From Shinisaurus crocodilurus (taxonomy: Eukaryota > Chordata > Lepidosauria > Squamata > Shinisauridae), in contig CM037876.1 of the NCBI GenBank assembly GCA_021292165.1, forward strand, positions 288,091,938-288,155,937: 64,000 nucleotides of DNA. Reading direction: 5' to 3'. The translations under genes were made by a program, and so were the position numbers. Below, piece by piece: positions 39,903 through 50,075 of the stretch; the stretch's first letter is position 1; every line of letters begins with the position of its first letter. The notes beneath the pieces were generated by a model. The model did no database searches. It saw nothing but the letters and a program-made list of their open reading frames with translations, and had not been told where the DNA came from.

Positions 39903-41037
39903 CAGGGATGTTGAAGAGTCCTTGGTCTCGAGTCACGAATCGAGTCACGAGTCTTTGGACCCGAGTCTCGAGTCTGAGTCCGAGTCCTTGGTCCAAAATG
40001 GTGACTCACGAGTCACGAGTCCTGAGTCACTCCCAAAACTGACTCCACGAGTCCCTATTAAAATCAATGGGGTTACCCCCAACAAAATAAGACTACTTCA
40101 GATGTGTGGCTTAAATAATTCTAGGCACAAGTGTGCCTTTTTATTTCAAAACTCTGCAACTGATTTTGGCAAGAACAGACCAGGCAGACAAACCCAAAAT
40201 AACCAGGCAGGCAGAGGAGGCAGGGAACCCCAAAGCAGGCAGGCAGAGGCCTTTGTCTTGGACAATTCAACTGTTGAACAGGTCAAGAAGAGACCAGGCA
40301 GGCAGAGGAGGCTGGGAACCCCAAACCCGCTGTTCAGGCGGGAATATGGGGTGGGTTAGGTTTTTAATGAGAATTTTTTATATTGTTTTAATTATTATAT
40401 TTTATTGTGTTTTATTGTATTTTAATTGTACATCGCCCAGGGTGGCCGGGTGGCCGGCCAGATGGGCGATTGATAAATGTAATAAATAAATAAATAAATA
40501 AATAGGCAGGCAGAGGCAGCCAAACCCAAAATGTCTGACCCTAACCCAAACCCCCCACAACAACACATCAATCAAAATAAATCTCAACACATCGTTGGGG
40601 CTGCGCTCTTGGTAGCTGTCCATAGTGGCCGAGCAGCGGGGACCAGATCTGGCCCTCTGGAGTTACTCAGAATGCCTACCCCTTTCCCTTTCCCCCATTT
40701 ATTGATCGTATGGTGATTTCCTGGCTTTTGTGCAGTTTCTCCCCCATTCTTAAAGGTTGAAATGCCACTCATAAGGCTTAGTTAAGGGCAGTAAAGAGCT
40801 TTCTGCTAAAATGTGCTGGTATTTTTGTCCATGCGCTCTTCACCGGTGATTGCGCTCCTTCTGGCACAGCCAGAAGACTCGTCAACAGCCCAGGGATGTT
40901 GACGAGTCCTTGGTCTCGAGTCCCGAGTCGAGTCTCGAGTCCCATTAAAAATATTGGGACTCGAGTCCGAGTCGAGTCAGAGGGGGGACTCAGTCCGACT
41001 CACGAGTCGAATCCTCGAGTCCGAGTCCCCATCCCTG
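39903..41037. mobile_element. hAT-type element with dense GACTCG-type motifs, 1135 bp
   Basis: The ends are cagggatgttgaagagtcc and gagtccccatccctg. It is flanked by a perfect 8-bp duplication gttatagc (39895-39902 and 41038-41045). Both subterminal regions are packed with cgagtc/gactcg repeats. A second terminus-like sequence (cagggatgttgacgagtcct) lies inside at about 40893. No transposase is visible. It contains a SINE-like tail with (AAAT)n near 40465-40504 and a family B fragment at 40643-40837. Confidence 0.85.
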
Positions 41038-41045
41038 GTTATAGC

Positions 41046-41152
41046 CAGTGCCCTCCAGATGTCTGGGACTAGGATTCCTATTGGCCATGCTGGCTTGGGC
41101 TGATGGCAATTGGAGTCCAAAACATCTGCAAGGCACCAGGTTGGGAAGGCTG
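41046..41152. mobile_element. hAT-type MITE, family C
   Basis: It contains tgccctccagatgtctggga, gctggcttgggctgatggca and caaggcaccaggttgggaag. Confidence 0.55.
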
Positions 41153-41757
41153 CACTGTGCCATATTCATGCTGAAAGGAAGGAGGGTGGGGCGGAATTGT
41201 GAAGGGAGAGCAGGAGGAGTGTGAGAGTCCAAAGGCCAATTACAGTCTGAACCATGGTGAAAGAGGTCAGTTTGTCATGTCTGCACTGGGTCTAAGAATC
41301 TGTGTGCTTATCTACGAATTTTCTAGATCTAAGAGTTCATTTGGCCATTAGTACACTCTGCAGGCCACAAATCCCCTGAACTTATGAAAATGCCTGGAAT
41401 TTTCTGTCAATGTTTTAGGCTCTCTCACTTTCTCACTAACTGGAATATAAGTTTATCCTTTGACAAAATTCTCACTTTGCCAGGCCTCGAGAATATCTAA
41501 AGAGTATTTGAACAGCCATTTCCTGAAAACAAATCCCCACCTATATCGCAAACAAATCATTTACAGCACTTACCTTCTTGAAGTTTCTACATCCTGAAAC
41601 ATGAGAAATGTGAAACACGCTAAGGATTTTCAACAGTGAGAACTTGACATATTTTTACACTGTTGTGAACAGGGCAATATTTATTCTTGCTTGGTCCTAA
41701 ATACCTTGGACTTCATACTTAAAACTGGGGGGGGGGGGGGAGAATCAGCTATGCTTA
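41153..41757. other. Intron 1 sequence without recognised features
   Basis: No repeat was recognised except a G-run at 41728-41740. Confidence 0.4.
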
Positions 41758-41856
41758 GGACTCGAAGTCTGCATCATCATCAGGCGATCACTCGTGACCG
41801 AGTAAGATTGTCTTCCGGGATAAAAGGAGGAAATTCTAAAGAAGATTGTGTAGACT

Positions 41857-42108
41857 CTAGCGATGGGTCCGTAAGTGACTGTGGAGGCCAATTCTAGATC
41901 CACACAGCTTCCCACAGTGAGGACACAGGTTACCAGATAGAAGATGGTCCTGTAAAGGATTCATTTGACGTGCTTTTCGCTTAGCACGTTTCTCCCTTTC
42001 ACCTTGCACTCGGGCTTCTTCAAAGTCCATGGAACCTTTGTGAAAGGCCAACCTCCATTTAGATCGTTCATGGGCCAGAGCTTCCCAGTTTTCGATGTTT
42101 ATATTGCA
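41857..42108 (-). pseudogene. Out-of-frame C-terminal zinc-finger tail of the LINE ORF
   Basis: The alternate frame continues through NWEALAHERSKWRLAFHKGS, FEEARVQGEREKRAKRKAR, and a C2H2 finger, CPHCGKLCGSRIGLHSHLRT followed by H (C-x2-C-x12-H-x3-H), ending at TAG (41857-41859). In related LINE proteins this region follows the thumb domain directly, so a one-base change in the A run at 42109-42114 probably separated it. The finger itself is intact. Confidence 0.8.
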
Positions 42109-45041
42109 TTTTTTAGATTAGCCTTATGAACATCTTTAAACCTCTTATATTGACCACCGATATTCCGCTTTCCATCCTTGAGTTGGGAGTAAAGTAACTG
42201 CTTTGGGAGACGGCAGTCAGGCATTCGAACAACATGACCGGTCCACTGAAGTTGGCGTTGAAGGATCATTTTTTCAATGCTAGTAGTCTTTGCTTCTTCC
42301 GGTACACTGACATTTGTTCGCCTATCTTCCCAAGTAATTTGCAGGATTTTCCGGAGGCAACATTGATGAAACCTTTCAAGGAGGTGGAAGTGACGTTTAT
42401 AGATAGTCCATGTTTCGCAGGCATACAATAAAGTTGGTAATACAATGGCTTCATAAACCAGTGTTTTGGTCTTCTTACAAATATCCCGATCCTCGAACAC
42501 TCTATGTTTCATTCGAGAAAATGCGGCACTTGCGGAGCTCAGACGATGCTGGATTTCACTGTCGATGTTAGCTGTAACAGAAAGATAGCTGCCAAGATAG
42601 AGAAAATGATCGACATTTTCCAGTATTGTCCCGCCAAGCTGGATAGATGGCATCACCAAAGGATTGGCTTGCACTTGCTGATGAAGCACTTTGGTTTTTT
42701 TGATGTTAAGTGAGAGACCAAGTTTTTCGTATGCTTCTGCAAAAGCATTTAGGATAGTTTGGAGATCATCCTCTGAATGTGCGGAGACCACATTATCATC
42801 AGCATACTGAAGTTCCACAACGGAGGTTGTAATTACCTTACTTTTTGCTTTCAGCCTGCTGAGATTAAAAAGCTTTCCATCTGTTCGATATATAATTCCC
42901 ACACCGGTGGGAAGTTTCCCCTCGACAAGATGTAAAACCATGGTGATGAAAATGGCAAATAATGTTGGGGCGATAACACATCCCTGTTTAACACCTGATC
43001 CCACTTTAAATGGAGCACCATGAGAGCCGTTGTTGTCCAAAACTGTTGCCGTCATGTTGTCATGGAGAAGTCGCAAGATATTCACAAATTTATTGGGGCA
43101 TCCAATTTTCATAAGGATAGTCCAGAGAGCTGTACGATCTACAGTATCAAAGGCCTTAGCCAAATCAATAAATGCCATATAAAGGGGTTGATTTTGCTCC
43201 CGGCATTTTTCTTGGAGCTGACGTGCAGTAAAAATCATGTCTACTGTCCCTCTAGAGGGGCGGAAACCATATTGAGTTTCAGGGAGGATCTCTTCTGAAA
43301 TAGATAGAAGACGGTTTGCGAGAATCCTAGCAAATATTTTACCTGCGGTTGCTAAGAGAGAAATGCCCCGATAGTTTCCACAGTCTGTTCTATCACCCTT
43401 CTTAAAGAGGGTGATAATTATGGCATCCCTGAAGTCTTCTGGGATCTCTTCTCTTATCCAGATTTTTTCGATGAGTTTATGAAGATGTTGTACAAGTTCG
43501 GGGCCCCCTTCTTTAAAGATTTCAGCAGGAATCCCATCTGGTCCACTAGCTTTGTTGTTCTTCATTTGATTAATGGCTTTTTTTACTTCATCCAAAGTGG
43601 GGAGTATTGCAAGTTCCTCTTTAATTTGTTTTTGCGGGATTTGCGAAAAAATCTCATTATCCACCTTAGATTTACGATTTAAAAGGTCATAATAATGCTC
43701 TTTCCAACGCAGTGCAATAGACTCTTTGTCTTTTAAGAGTTTGGTGCCATCTTTTGATTGTAAAGGGTTTGTACCATAGGTTTTTGGTCCATAAATGGCC
43801 CTTGTGGCCTTAAAAAAGCCCCGTGCATCATGAGATTCTGCAAGTTGTTGAATTTCCTCAGCTTTCTTTTTCCACCAAGCGTTCTTAAGTTCTCTTGTTC
43901 TTCTTTGGACCTCAGCCTTTGCGCTAGCGTAGGTTTTTTTCTTGGCAGCGCAGTTAATATCATTTTGCCATATTTGGAAGGCTTTCCTTTTTTGGTCAAT
44001 TATATATTTAATCTCATTGTCATTTTCATCAAACCAATCCTGATGTTTCTTAGTTTCATATCCAATAGTTTGTTCACAAGCTGCAGTAATGGAGGTTTTC
44101 AGCTTAGACCAATGGTCCTCAATGTTGTCAGGAGGTTCCGTAGGTAGATGTTCCTTAAGAAGTGATTGAAGACGAGTTTGCTTAATAGGATCTTGAAGGA
44201 CTTGGATGTTCATTTTACGCCTTGGTTTCCTTCCTTGAAGCCTACGTTGGGGAGCAATGTTGATAACCATTGTGGAACGGATTAGTCGGTGGTCTGTCCA
44301 GCAGTCGTCGGCACTCACCATGGCCCTAGTAAGAAGTACATCGCGGCGATCTCTAACACGGACAATTACATAATCCAGAAGATGCCAGTGCTTTGACCGT
44401 GGGTGCTGCCATGATGTTTTAAACTTATTCTTTTGTCGAAAGAGCGTGTTTGTGATAGTGAGATTATGCTCTGCACATATAGACAAAAGTAAGAGTCCGT
44501 TCGGGTTGCTATTACCAACTCCGTCTTTTCCAATAGTTTCTGGCCATAAATCAAAGTCACGCCCGACTCTTGCGTTAAAATCGCCCAGGAGGATAATTTT
44601 ATCCTCCTTAGGTATCTCTGACAGGAGAGTGTCCAACTGGCTATAAAAACTTTCCTTGATGTCATCATCAGCATCTAATGTTGGTGCATAAGCGCTCAAA
44701 ATAGTTACCTGTTGGCTATTGGCGAGCTTTAATCGAAGAGTTATCAGGCGTTCGTTAATGCCAGTAGGAACTTCTGACAAAGAGTTCACTAGTTCATTTT
44801 TGATGGCAAAGCCTACACCATGTATTCGTCGGTCCTGCTCAGGTAGTCCTTTCCAGAAGAAGGTATAACCTCCTTTTTCTTCTTTCAGCTGTCCCTCTCC
44901 TGCCCTTCGAGTTTCTTGAAGTGCTGCTATGTCAATCTTAAACCGTCTCAGCTCCCTTGCAATAATAGCAGTCCTACGCTCAGGGCGTTCACTATCTATG
45001 TTATCCAGCAATGTCCGTATATTCCATGTTCCAAAATTCAA
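42099..45041 (-). CDS. LINE endonuclease-reverse transcriptase ORF
   Basis: This encodes the retrotransposition enzyme: an AP-type endonuclease nicks target DNA and the RT copies the RNA there. Residues are counted from the TTG at 45041. Endonuclease motifs: GTWNIRTL (4-11), ALQETR (40-45), SAYAPT (116-121), LLGDFNARVG (151-160), WTDHRLI (248-254). RT motifs: LFKKGDRTDCGNYRGISLL (545-563), YGFRPSRGT (591-599), FIDLAKAFDTVD (624-635), GVKQGC (683-688), and the catalytic YADD (746-749). There is no in-frame ATG before about residue 241. The frame is open only back to 45092, after a TGA at 45093-45095, so a TTG or CTG start or a lost AUG must be assumed. A TAA at 42099 follows a six-base A run (T run 42109-42114); the C-terminal finger continues in another frame. 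Confidence 0.92.
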   Translation of the reverse strand: MNFGTWNIRTLLDNIDSERPERRTAIIARELRRFKIDIAALQETRRAGEGQLKEEKGGYTFFWKGLPEQDRRIHGVGFAIKNELVNSLSEVPTGINERLITLRLKLANSQQVTILSAYAPTLDADDDIKESFYSQLDTLLSEIPKEDKIILLGDFNARVGRDFDLWPETIGKDGVGNSNPNGLLLLSICAEHNLTITNTLFRQKNKFKTSWQHPRSKHWHLLDYVIVRVRDRRDVLLTRAMVSADDCWTDHRLIRSTMVINIAPQRRLQGRKPRRKMNIQVLQDPIKQTRLQSLLKEHLPTEPPDNIEDHWSKLKTSITAACEQTIGYETKKHQDWFDENDNEIKYIIDQKRKAFQIWQNDINCAAKKKTYASAKAEVQRRTRELKNAWWKKKAEEIQQLAESHDARGFFKATRAIYGPKTYGTNPLQSKDGTKLLKDKESIALRWKEHYYDLLNRKSKVDNEIFSQIPQKQIKEELAILPTLDEVKKAINQMKNNKASGPDGIPAEIFKEGGPELVQHLHKLIEKIWIREEIPEDFRDAIIITLFKKGDRTDCGNYRGISLLATAGKIFARILANRLLSISEEILPETQYGFRPSRGTVDMIFTARQLQEKCREQNQPLYMAFIDLAKAFDTVDRTALWTILMKIGCPNKFVNILRLLHDNMTATVLDNNGSHGAPFKVGSGVKQGCVIAPTLFAIFITMVLHLVEGKLPTGVGIIYRTDGKLFNLSRLKAKSKVITTSVVELQYADDNVVSAHSEDDLQTILNAFAEAYEKLGLSLNIKKTKVLHQQVQANPLVMPSIQLGGTILENVDHFLYLGSYLSVTANIDSEIQHRLSSASAAFSRMKHRVFEDRDICKKTKTLVYEAIVLPTLLYACETWTIYKRHFHLLERFHQCCLRKILQITWEDRRTNVSVPEEAKTTSIEKMILQRQLQWTGHVVRMPDCRLPKQLLYSQLKDGKRNIGGQYKRFKDVHKANLKNAI

Positions 45042-45350
45042 ATGTCTTTTTCGACCGCTAAAATGGTGACCCCACTGGACGCGGTAATCCAGTCAGGGGA
45101 GAAAGAGGTAGACTATGTTTAGGGCACCTTTTCTAGCCCCCTCCCCATACGGGGTGAGCAGAGTGGATCCTAAATAGGGCTGCTCAGTCATGGATACAGC
45201 TGCCGAGCTGCTCGACTACCTCGTTCCTTGAACAGGGCGACTGAGTCTGCATCCACCGCCCATGTGCTGGTCCATGACTAGGGGCTTCCAGATTCACAGT
45301 CCTGCCCCCGTTGCCATTCGCCAGTCGCCATGGGACTTTTTTTGTTTTTG

Positions 45351-45412
45351 TTTGGTTGGGTTGGGTTGGGTTGGATGGGTTGGGTTGGGTTGGATGGGTT
45401 GGGTTGGAAGAT
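45351..45412. repeat. (TTGGG)n-like pentamer repeat in the LINE 5' UTR
   Basis: Runs of ttggg with occasional ttggatggg variants, about twelve pentamers. On the LINE strand this is (CCCAA)n. It is not the vertebrate telomere repeat TTAGGG. Confidence 0.92.
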
Positions 45413-45859
45413 GCCTGTGCGTGAAACTGTTTTATGTGGGGAGATCGGTGCACAACGAATCACCACACAAACTTGACAGAGTACGGCAGAGATCCAATGG
45501 CACGGTTACCCTGACGATTGGAAAACCATTCTCTGCTGCAGCCTTCATCCGCCTTCACAGCCGTTGTAATTTAGGTTTAATTATCTTCCGCCTGTTCTGC
45601 CGTTGAGGACTTTATGTTTTGGATCGTTCTTTGTCTGGTTCCTCTCCCCGGACCTTACCGCCATGGGTGACCCTACTGGGAGTACATAGCTCCCGACGGC
45701 ATTGCTCACAGGATTCATCGGAACACGCAAGCCCACTCACCACTTCAAGGTGACGATCCGGACTCGAAGTCTGCAATCCTATATACACTATCCTGCGAAC
45801 AAGCCCCGTAGAACAACGCAGGACTTACTTCTGAATAAACATGCATAGAAATGCTGTAG

Positions 45860-46169
45860 CAGAGGCACGGAACTTCTTTCAGCAGGAGGGCCAAAATTAA
45901 TTTCAGAGCAGCTCTCAGGGGCTGCATTTCAGTAGTGCACAGCAAAACAGGCAGAGACAAAAATACCAGCACATTTTAGCTGAAAGCTCTTTACTGCCCT
46001 TAACTAAGCCTTATGAGTGGCATTTCAACCTTTAAGAATGGGGGAGAAACTGCACAAAAGCCAGGAAATCACCATACGATCAATAAATGGGGGAAAGGGA
46101 AAGGGGTAGGCATTCTGAGTAACTCCAGAGGGCCAGATCTGGTCCCCGGTCTGAGGTTTCACAGCCCTG
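45860..46169. mobile_element. hAT-type element, family B, inverted relative to 40643-40837
   Basis: The ends are cagaggcacggaacttc and gaggtttcacagccctg. Positions 45958-46147 are almost identical to the complement of 40643-40837. Confidence 0.75.
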
Positions 46170-46745
46170 TGCTAAAAGATGTGAACAGTATAAATATTTG
46201 TTTTATAACCATCAGACCTCCAGAGTTTGACGTTATTAGGCATCAATATGTGCATATGGCTTCATTTTTGTCATTATCAATCAACAATATCACTATCATT
46301 GATATCATCGTTGTTTATAGGGGCCATATATAAAGACAGTCTAGCCATGATGATGTCCAACCTCGGGGGGGGGGGGGAAGAAAGAGGAGGAAGAAGAAGT
46401 TGTCACTGATCACCACCACCAGCATATCCTACTTGCAGTGGTGCAAGGACAGAGCTCCAGGAAATTAGTCAGGGCTAGTTCCAAAGGCAAGGTCAGTAGA
46501 TGGTCCAAAATCCAGAAAAGAGACAGGTTATCAGGGAACTACAAAGCTGATGCACAGATGTTGTTCCAGCACTCAGTACTGTGTGAACAGAGGTCTTTTA
46601 AGACTGCGCCTTGAGAGTCTCACTCAAACCACAGCTGCAAGCCATCAGTGCCTCCTGAGGAGTGGTCTACTCATGAGCAGAGCCTTCATTGCGAGTATAC
46701 CGTTACTTGCAAAGAATCCTTATTTTTCAGGTGGGCACTTCACTT
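46170..46745. other. Intron 1 sequence without recognised features
   Basis: A G-run lies at 46364-46377 and an AG-rich stretch follows; nothing else was recognised. Confidence 0.4.
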
Positions 46746-46753
46746 CTCTAGCA

Positions 46754-46888
46754 CAGTGTTCTCCAAACTTGAGTCCCCAGATGTTTTTGGCCTACAACTC
46801 CCAGCATGCCCCAGCCAGCTATGCTGGCTGGGGCATGCTGGGAGTTGTAGGCCAAAAACATCTGGGGACCCAAGGTTGGAGAACACTG
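46754..46888. mobile_element. Palindromic hAT MITE, family A
   Basis: A 135-bp hairpin with a perfect 8-bp duplication ctctagca (46746-46753 and 46889-46896). Confidence 0.93.
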
Positions 46889-46944
46889 CTCTAGCAGGTG
46901 GCACATAACAGGGCCTCAGATGGTGAATGCAGGCTTCAGGCAAG

Positions 46945-47350
46945 TTCACATGGGAAAAGGCTGTCTTTCAGATAGTCCAGCCCTGAGCCATTAAGGGCTT
47001 TATCGGTAAGGACCAGCATCTTGAATTGGGCTCGTAAACAAACAGAAAGCCAGTCACGCGGTTTCAAAAGGGGTGTTAATGTGGTCCATGAAATGCACTG
47101 TAGACAATATTCTGGGCACTGTGTATTGTAGTAGCTGTAGATTCTGGACACTTTTCAAGGGCAGACCCATGAAGGAGGCATTACAGTAATCTAGACACAA
47201 GAAGCTTAAGGCATGGCCCACTGTGGCCAGATCCACTTCCCCGGGGAGGTGCACCAGCTGAAACCGGGCAAAAGCACTCCCGGCCACCGCCACCACCACC
47301 TGATCATCCAGGAGCAGCACCGGATACAAGAGCACCCTCAAGCTGCATAC
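46945..47350 (-). pseudogene. L2-type LINE ORF2 fragment (RT thumb region)
   Basis: A minus-strand frame retains LDYCNASFMGLPLKSVQNLQ and RAQFKMLVLTDKALNGSG, typical of the region after the L2 RT core, with frame breaks. Confidence 0.78.
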
Positions 47351-47565
47351 CTGATCCTACAGAGAGAGTGTAACCCCCCCACCTCCAGAGCAGGCTGTAC
47401 TTCCACTCCTGGGTTGGCCTGTCTACTGACCTCTGTGTTATCTGGACACTGCTCAGTTTATTCACCCACATCCAGTCCCTCACTGGGAATGGGAATCCAC
47501 TGCATGGAGGTGCACACCTGACTTCTACAGAATACCCTGTGTCAACAAAGCCTTATTGCACTAAT

Positions 47566-47995
47566 TATAGAATCATAGAGTTGGAAGGGACCTACCTTGG
47601 AGGTCATCTAGTTCAACCCCCCCCCTGTTCAATGCAGGATCACCACTACAGCATCAACAACAGATGGCCACCCAGCCTGTGCTCAAATACCTCCAGCAAA
47701 GGTCCAGCCCACCATTTTCTGAGACACTCGGTTCTATTAGGCTTGTACCATTAGGAAGTTTCTCCTAATGTTTAGCTGGAATCGGCTTCCCTGAAATTTC
47801 TACCCATCAGTTCTAGCCCTGCCCTCCAGAGCAACAGTGGACTAGTCTGCTCCATTTCCTGCATGACAGCCCTTCCGATATTTGAAGGTCACTACCATGT
47901 TTCCCCTTAATCTTCTCTTCTCCGGGCTAAACATACACGGCTATTTCAACCATTCCTCATAGGACTTGGTTTCCAGACCCCTCACCACCCACATT
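47566..47995 (-). pseudogene. CR1-type LINE 3' end
   Basis: On the minus strand the decayed ORF2 C-terminus (EKRRLRGNMVVTFKYRKG) is followed by the classic CR1 3' end (gtcccttccaactctatgat). Confidence 0.8.
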
Positions 47996-48555
47996 ATTGC
48001 ATTCACATTCTTGCTTTTATTTTACCATCTTCCCTTTCCTTTCGGTGTTGGTTCCCATATATTAAAGAACAACCACCGCCTTGGTCCTCTTCACCAGAAG
48101 CTAACATGCACTCAGGCTGGAGATGGATATGGAAACTGCCTATTTCCTGTGCCTCTCAAATGCATCAGAAAAGCCATTATAACATTTCTAAGCCCTTCCA
48201 TCTGTGACACTGATCAGAACGTAAGATTCCCATGAGGTGCTCAGGAACGACGTTGCCAGGCAGCAGCTGATCACTGTGTGCCCTTAATGTTACATAACGA
48301 GACTTTGGTCCCCGAACACACACTCATTAAAAAGAACGTATCCCAAGGGACCATGGTTAAACAGATCCTAAGCAAGGGCATAAACCATCCGCTTGCTTCC
48401 TTATTCATGCCTCCACCATTTCATGTTTTAATGAAGCTGGTTTAACATACAAAGACATTTTAAACAATAATTGAGGATGCCTCTTCCCAGAGTATTGAGG
48501 ATCCCATGGGCATGGCTCTTTGAAGTTTAGAGGGCAACTGAGGGGGCCACACAGG

Positions 48556-48600
<45 letters not shown>

Positions 48601-48697
48601 GGACTTCTAGGACTTATCAGGCTACCTACCTAGGAAGCACTTTGCACCCACAACAGGCAACCAGGTGGTACCTGCAGCTTTAGCCGCAGTGATCGAA
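47996..48697. repeat. Intron 1 sequence with a (CT)n microsatellite
   Basis: A (CT)n tract lies at 48560-48597. No other feature was recognised. Confidence 0.6.
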
Positions 48698-48893
48698 GGG
48701 GCCCGTAGCTCAGTGACAGAGCACCTGCTTTGCATGCAGAAGGTCCCGGGTTCAATCCCTGGCATCTCCAGGTAGAGCTGGGAAAACACCTGCCTGAAAC
48801 CCGGGAAAGCCACTGCCAGTCAGTGTTGACAATACTGGGGGGCTAGACCAATGGTCTGACTCAGTATAAGACTGGCTTCCTGTGTCTCTAGGA
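48698..48893 (+). repeat. tRNA-derived SINE (tRNA-Ala-like head)
   Basis: The head gggcccgtagctcagtgaca then gctttgcatgcagaaggtcc has A and B boxes (gggttcaatccc) and a TGC anticodon region. The tail tggtctgactcagtataaga is shared with 11140-11192 and 52478-52662. Confidence 0.85.
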
Positions 48894-49237
48894 TCAATGC
48901 ACTGCTTTGTTTGCACTTTGTTCATCACAACGGCTGCTGCCAGCGTGGCAGGCAGGCAGGCAGGGAAAGGCAGCGGGCCAGTGCAGCATGGGAGGATCCT
49001 GACATGTATGGGTTGTATGGAAGGGATGTGCAGTGCACGTTCAGCTGCCGCCCTTCAAAGCCTCCGTCTGCAGAATCAAATACACCAAGCCATTCCAAAA
49101 CCGAAATGTTCACGCCAACACAACCACAATAGGGAACTCATACAAACACATGCCTAGGTTAATGTAGGCAGATCTCTAGGCAAATGTTGCACATCTATTA
49201 TTTCAGGAAAGGCTCCAATCCTCATCTCCTTCTCAGG

Positions 49238-49282
<45 letters not shown>

Positions 49283-49804
49283 CTCGCGTGCGTTCAAATA
49301 GTTCTTTATCTTTACTTTAGCAGCATTCTCCAGTTTACATTAGCATAGCTGATAGCTTTAAATGTGAATGCAAAGGAAGATGAGGTTCAGACAGGGAGCT
49401 GGGTTTGGCTGTGATAGGTTTGGCCCTATCACTGGTTTGGTGTCGTATTTGCTATCCATGAAAATGTTAGGAGAACCATTTGTCAACGGGAACATCGCAT
49501 CTCAAGGGGGTGGGGGGAATCTGCAAACAAGGCGTTTCTGCTTCAACAAAACAAGAACAAAGCAACAACATTTGCCTGGGAGGGCCAGGTTCACTGTATT
49601 AGAATAAGGAACATTTCTCACAAGCTTTTGAACACAGGTTGTGTGTTTCTTTTAGGGCCAACAAGCCAAAGGTTCTGGGAACCTTCAGCCCAAATGGGGT
49701 AGAGCTAAAATGACTGCCACCGACTCTGGCTTACCATTTTCCACTGTGGCCTTCTTTCACAGCAGCAGTGCTCTCCCTGCCAGCCGGTGTTCCCTGCACC
49801 CCAG
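48894..49804. repeat. Intron 1 sequence with a (TG)n(CG)n microsatellite
   Basis: A (TG)n tract running into (CG)n lies at 49239-49285; a short (GGCA)n occurs at 48949-48964. Nothing else was recognised. Confidence 0.6.
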
Positions 49805-50045
49805 AACCCAGTGGGAGTCAGTGTGGCATAGTGGTGAGAGTGTTGGACTGGGACTCGGGAGATCCGGGTTCTAGTCCCCACTCAGCCATGAAACTCACTG
49901 GGTGACTTTGGGCCAGTCACTGACTCTCAGCCTAACCTACCTCACAGGAGAGGAGAGGAGGATTATCAGAATGGAGAGGAGGATTATGTAAGCCGCCTTG
50001 GGTTCCTTGCAGGAAAAAAAGTGGGGTATAAATATAATGAATAAA
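49805..50045 (+). repeat. tRNA-derived Sauria-type SINE with small internal duplication
   Basis: Full-length copy (agtcagtgtggcatagtggt, gggttctagtccccactcag). The segment gagaggaggattat is repeated at 49952 and 49975, disturbing the usual cacagggttgttgtgaggat block. Confidence 0.87.
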
Positions 50046-50075
50046 ATAAACCCACCTCTGAGTGATGCTACATCA

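Larger units (their letters stand above)
41774..45759 (-). mobile_element. Full-length APE-type non-LTR retrotransposon (LINE)
   Basis: The element is 3986 bp, flanked by a perfect 16-bp target duplication ggactcgaagtctgca (41758-41773 and 45760-45775). Read on the minus strand it has a 5' UTR of about 0.67-0.72 kb with a (CCCAA)n tract, one long endonuclease-RT frame, a C-terminal zinc finger, a short 3' UTR and a (GAT)n tail. No ORF1 is seen. A 5'-truncated copy with its own duplication is at 15954-16083. The clade is not certain: the single long frame and endonuclease type fit RTE-like or Ingi/Vingi-like groups. Confidence 0.93.

Noticed and set aside
45351..45412. Interstitial telomere repeat
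   Set aside because: The unit is TTGGG with variants, not TTAGGG, and it lies inside a LINE bounded by its target duplication.
48698..48770. A functional tRNA-Ala gene
   Set aside because: The acceptor stem does not pair well and the sequence runs into a SINE tail found in other copies; treated as a SINE head.
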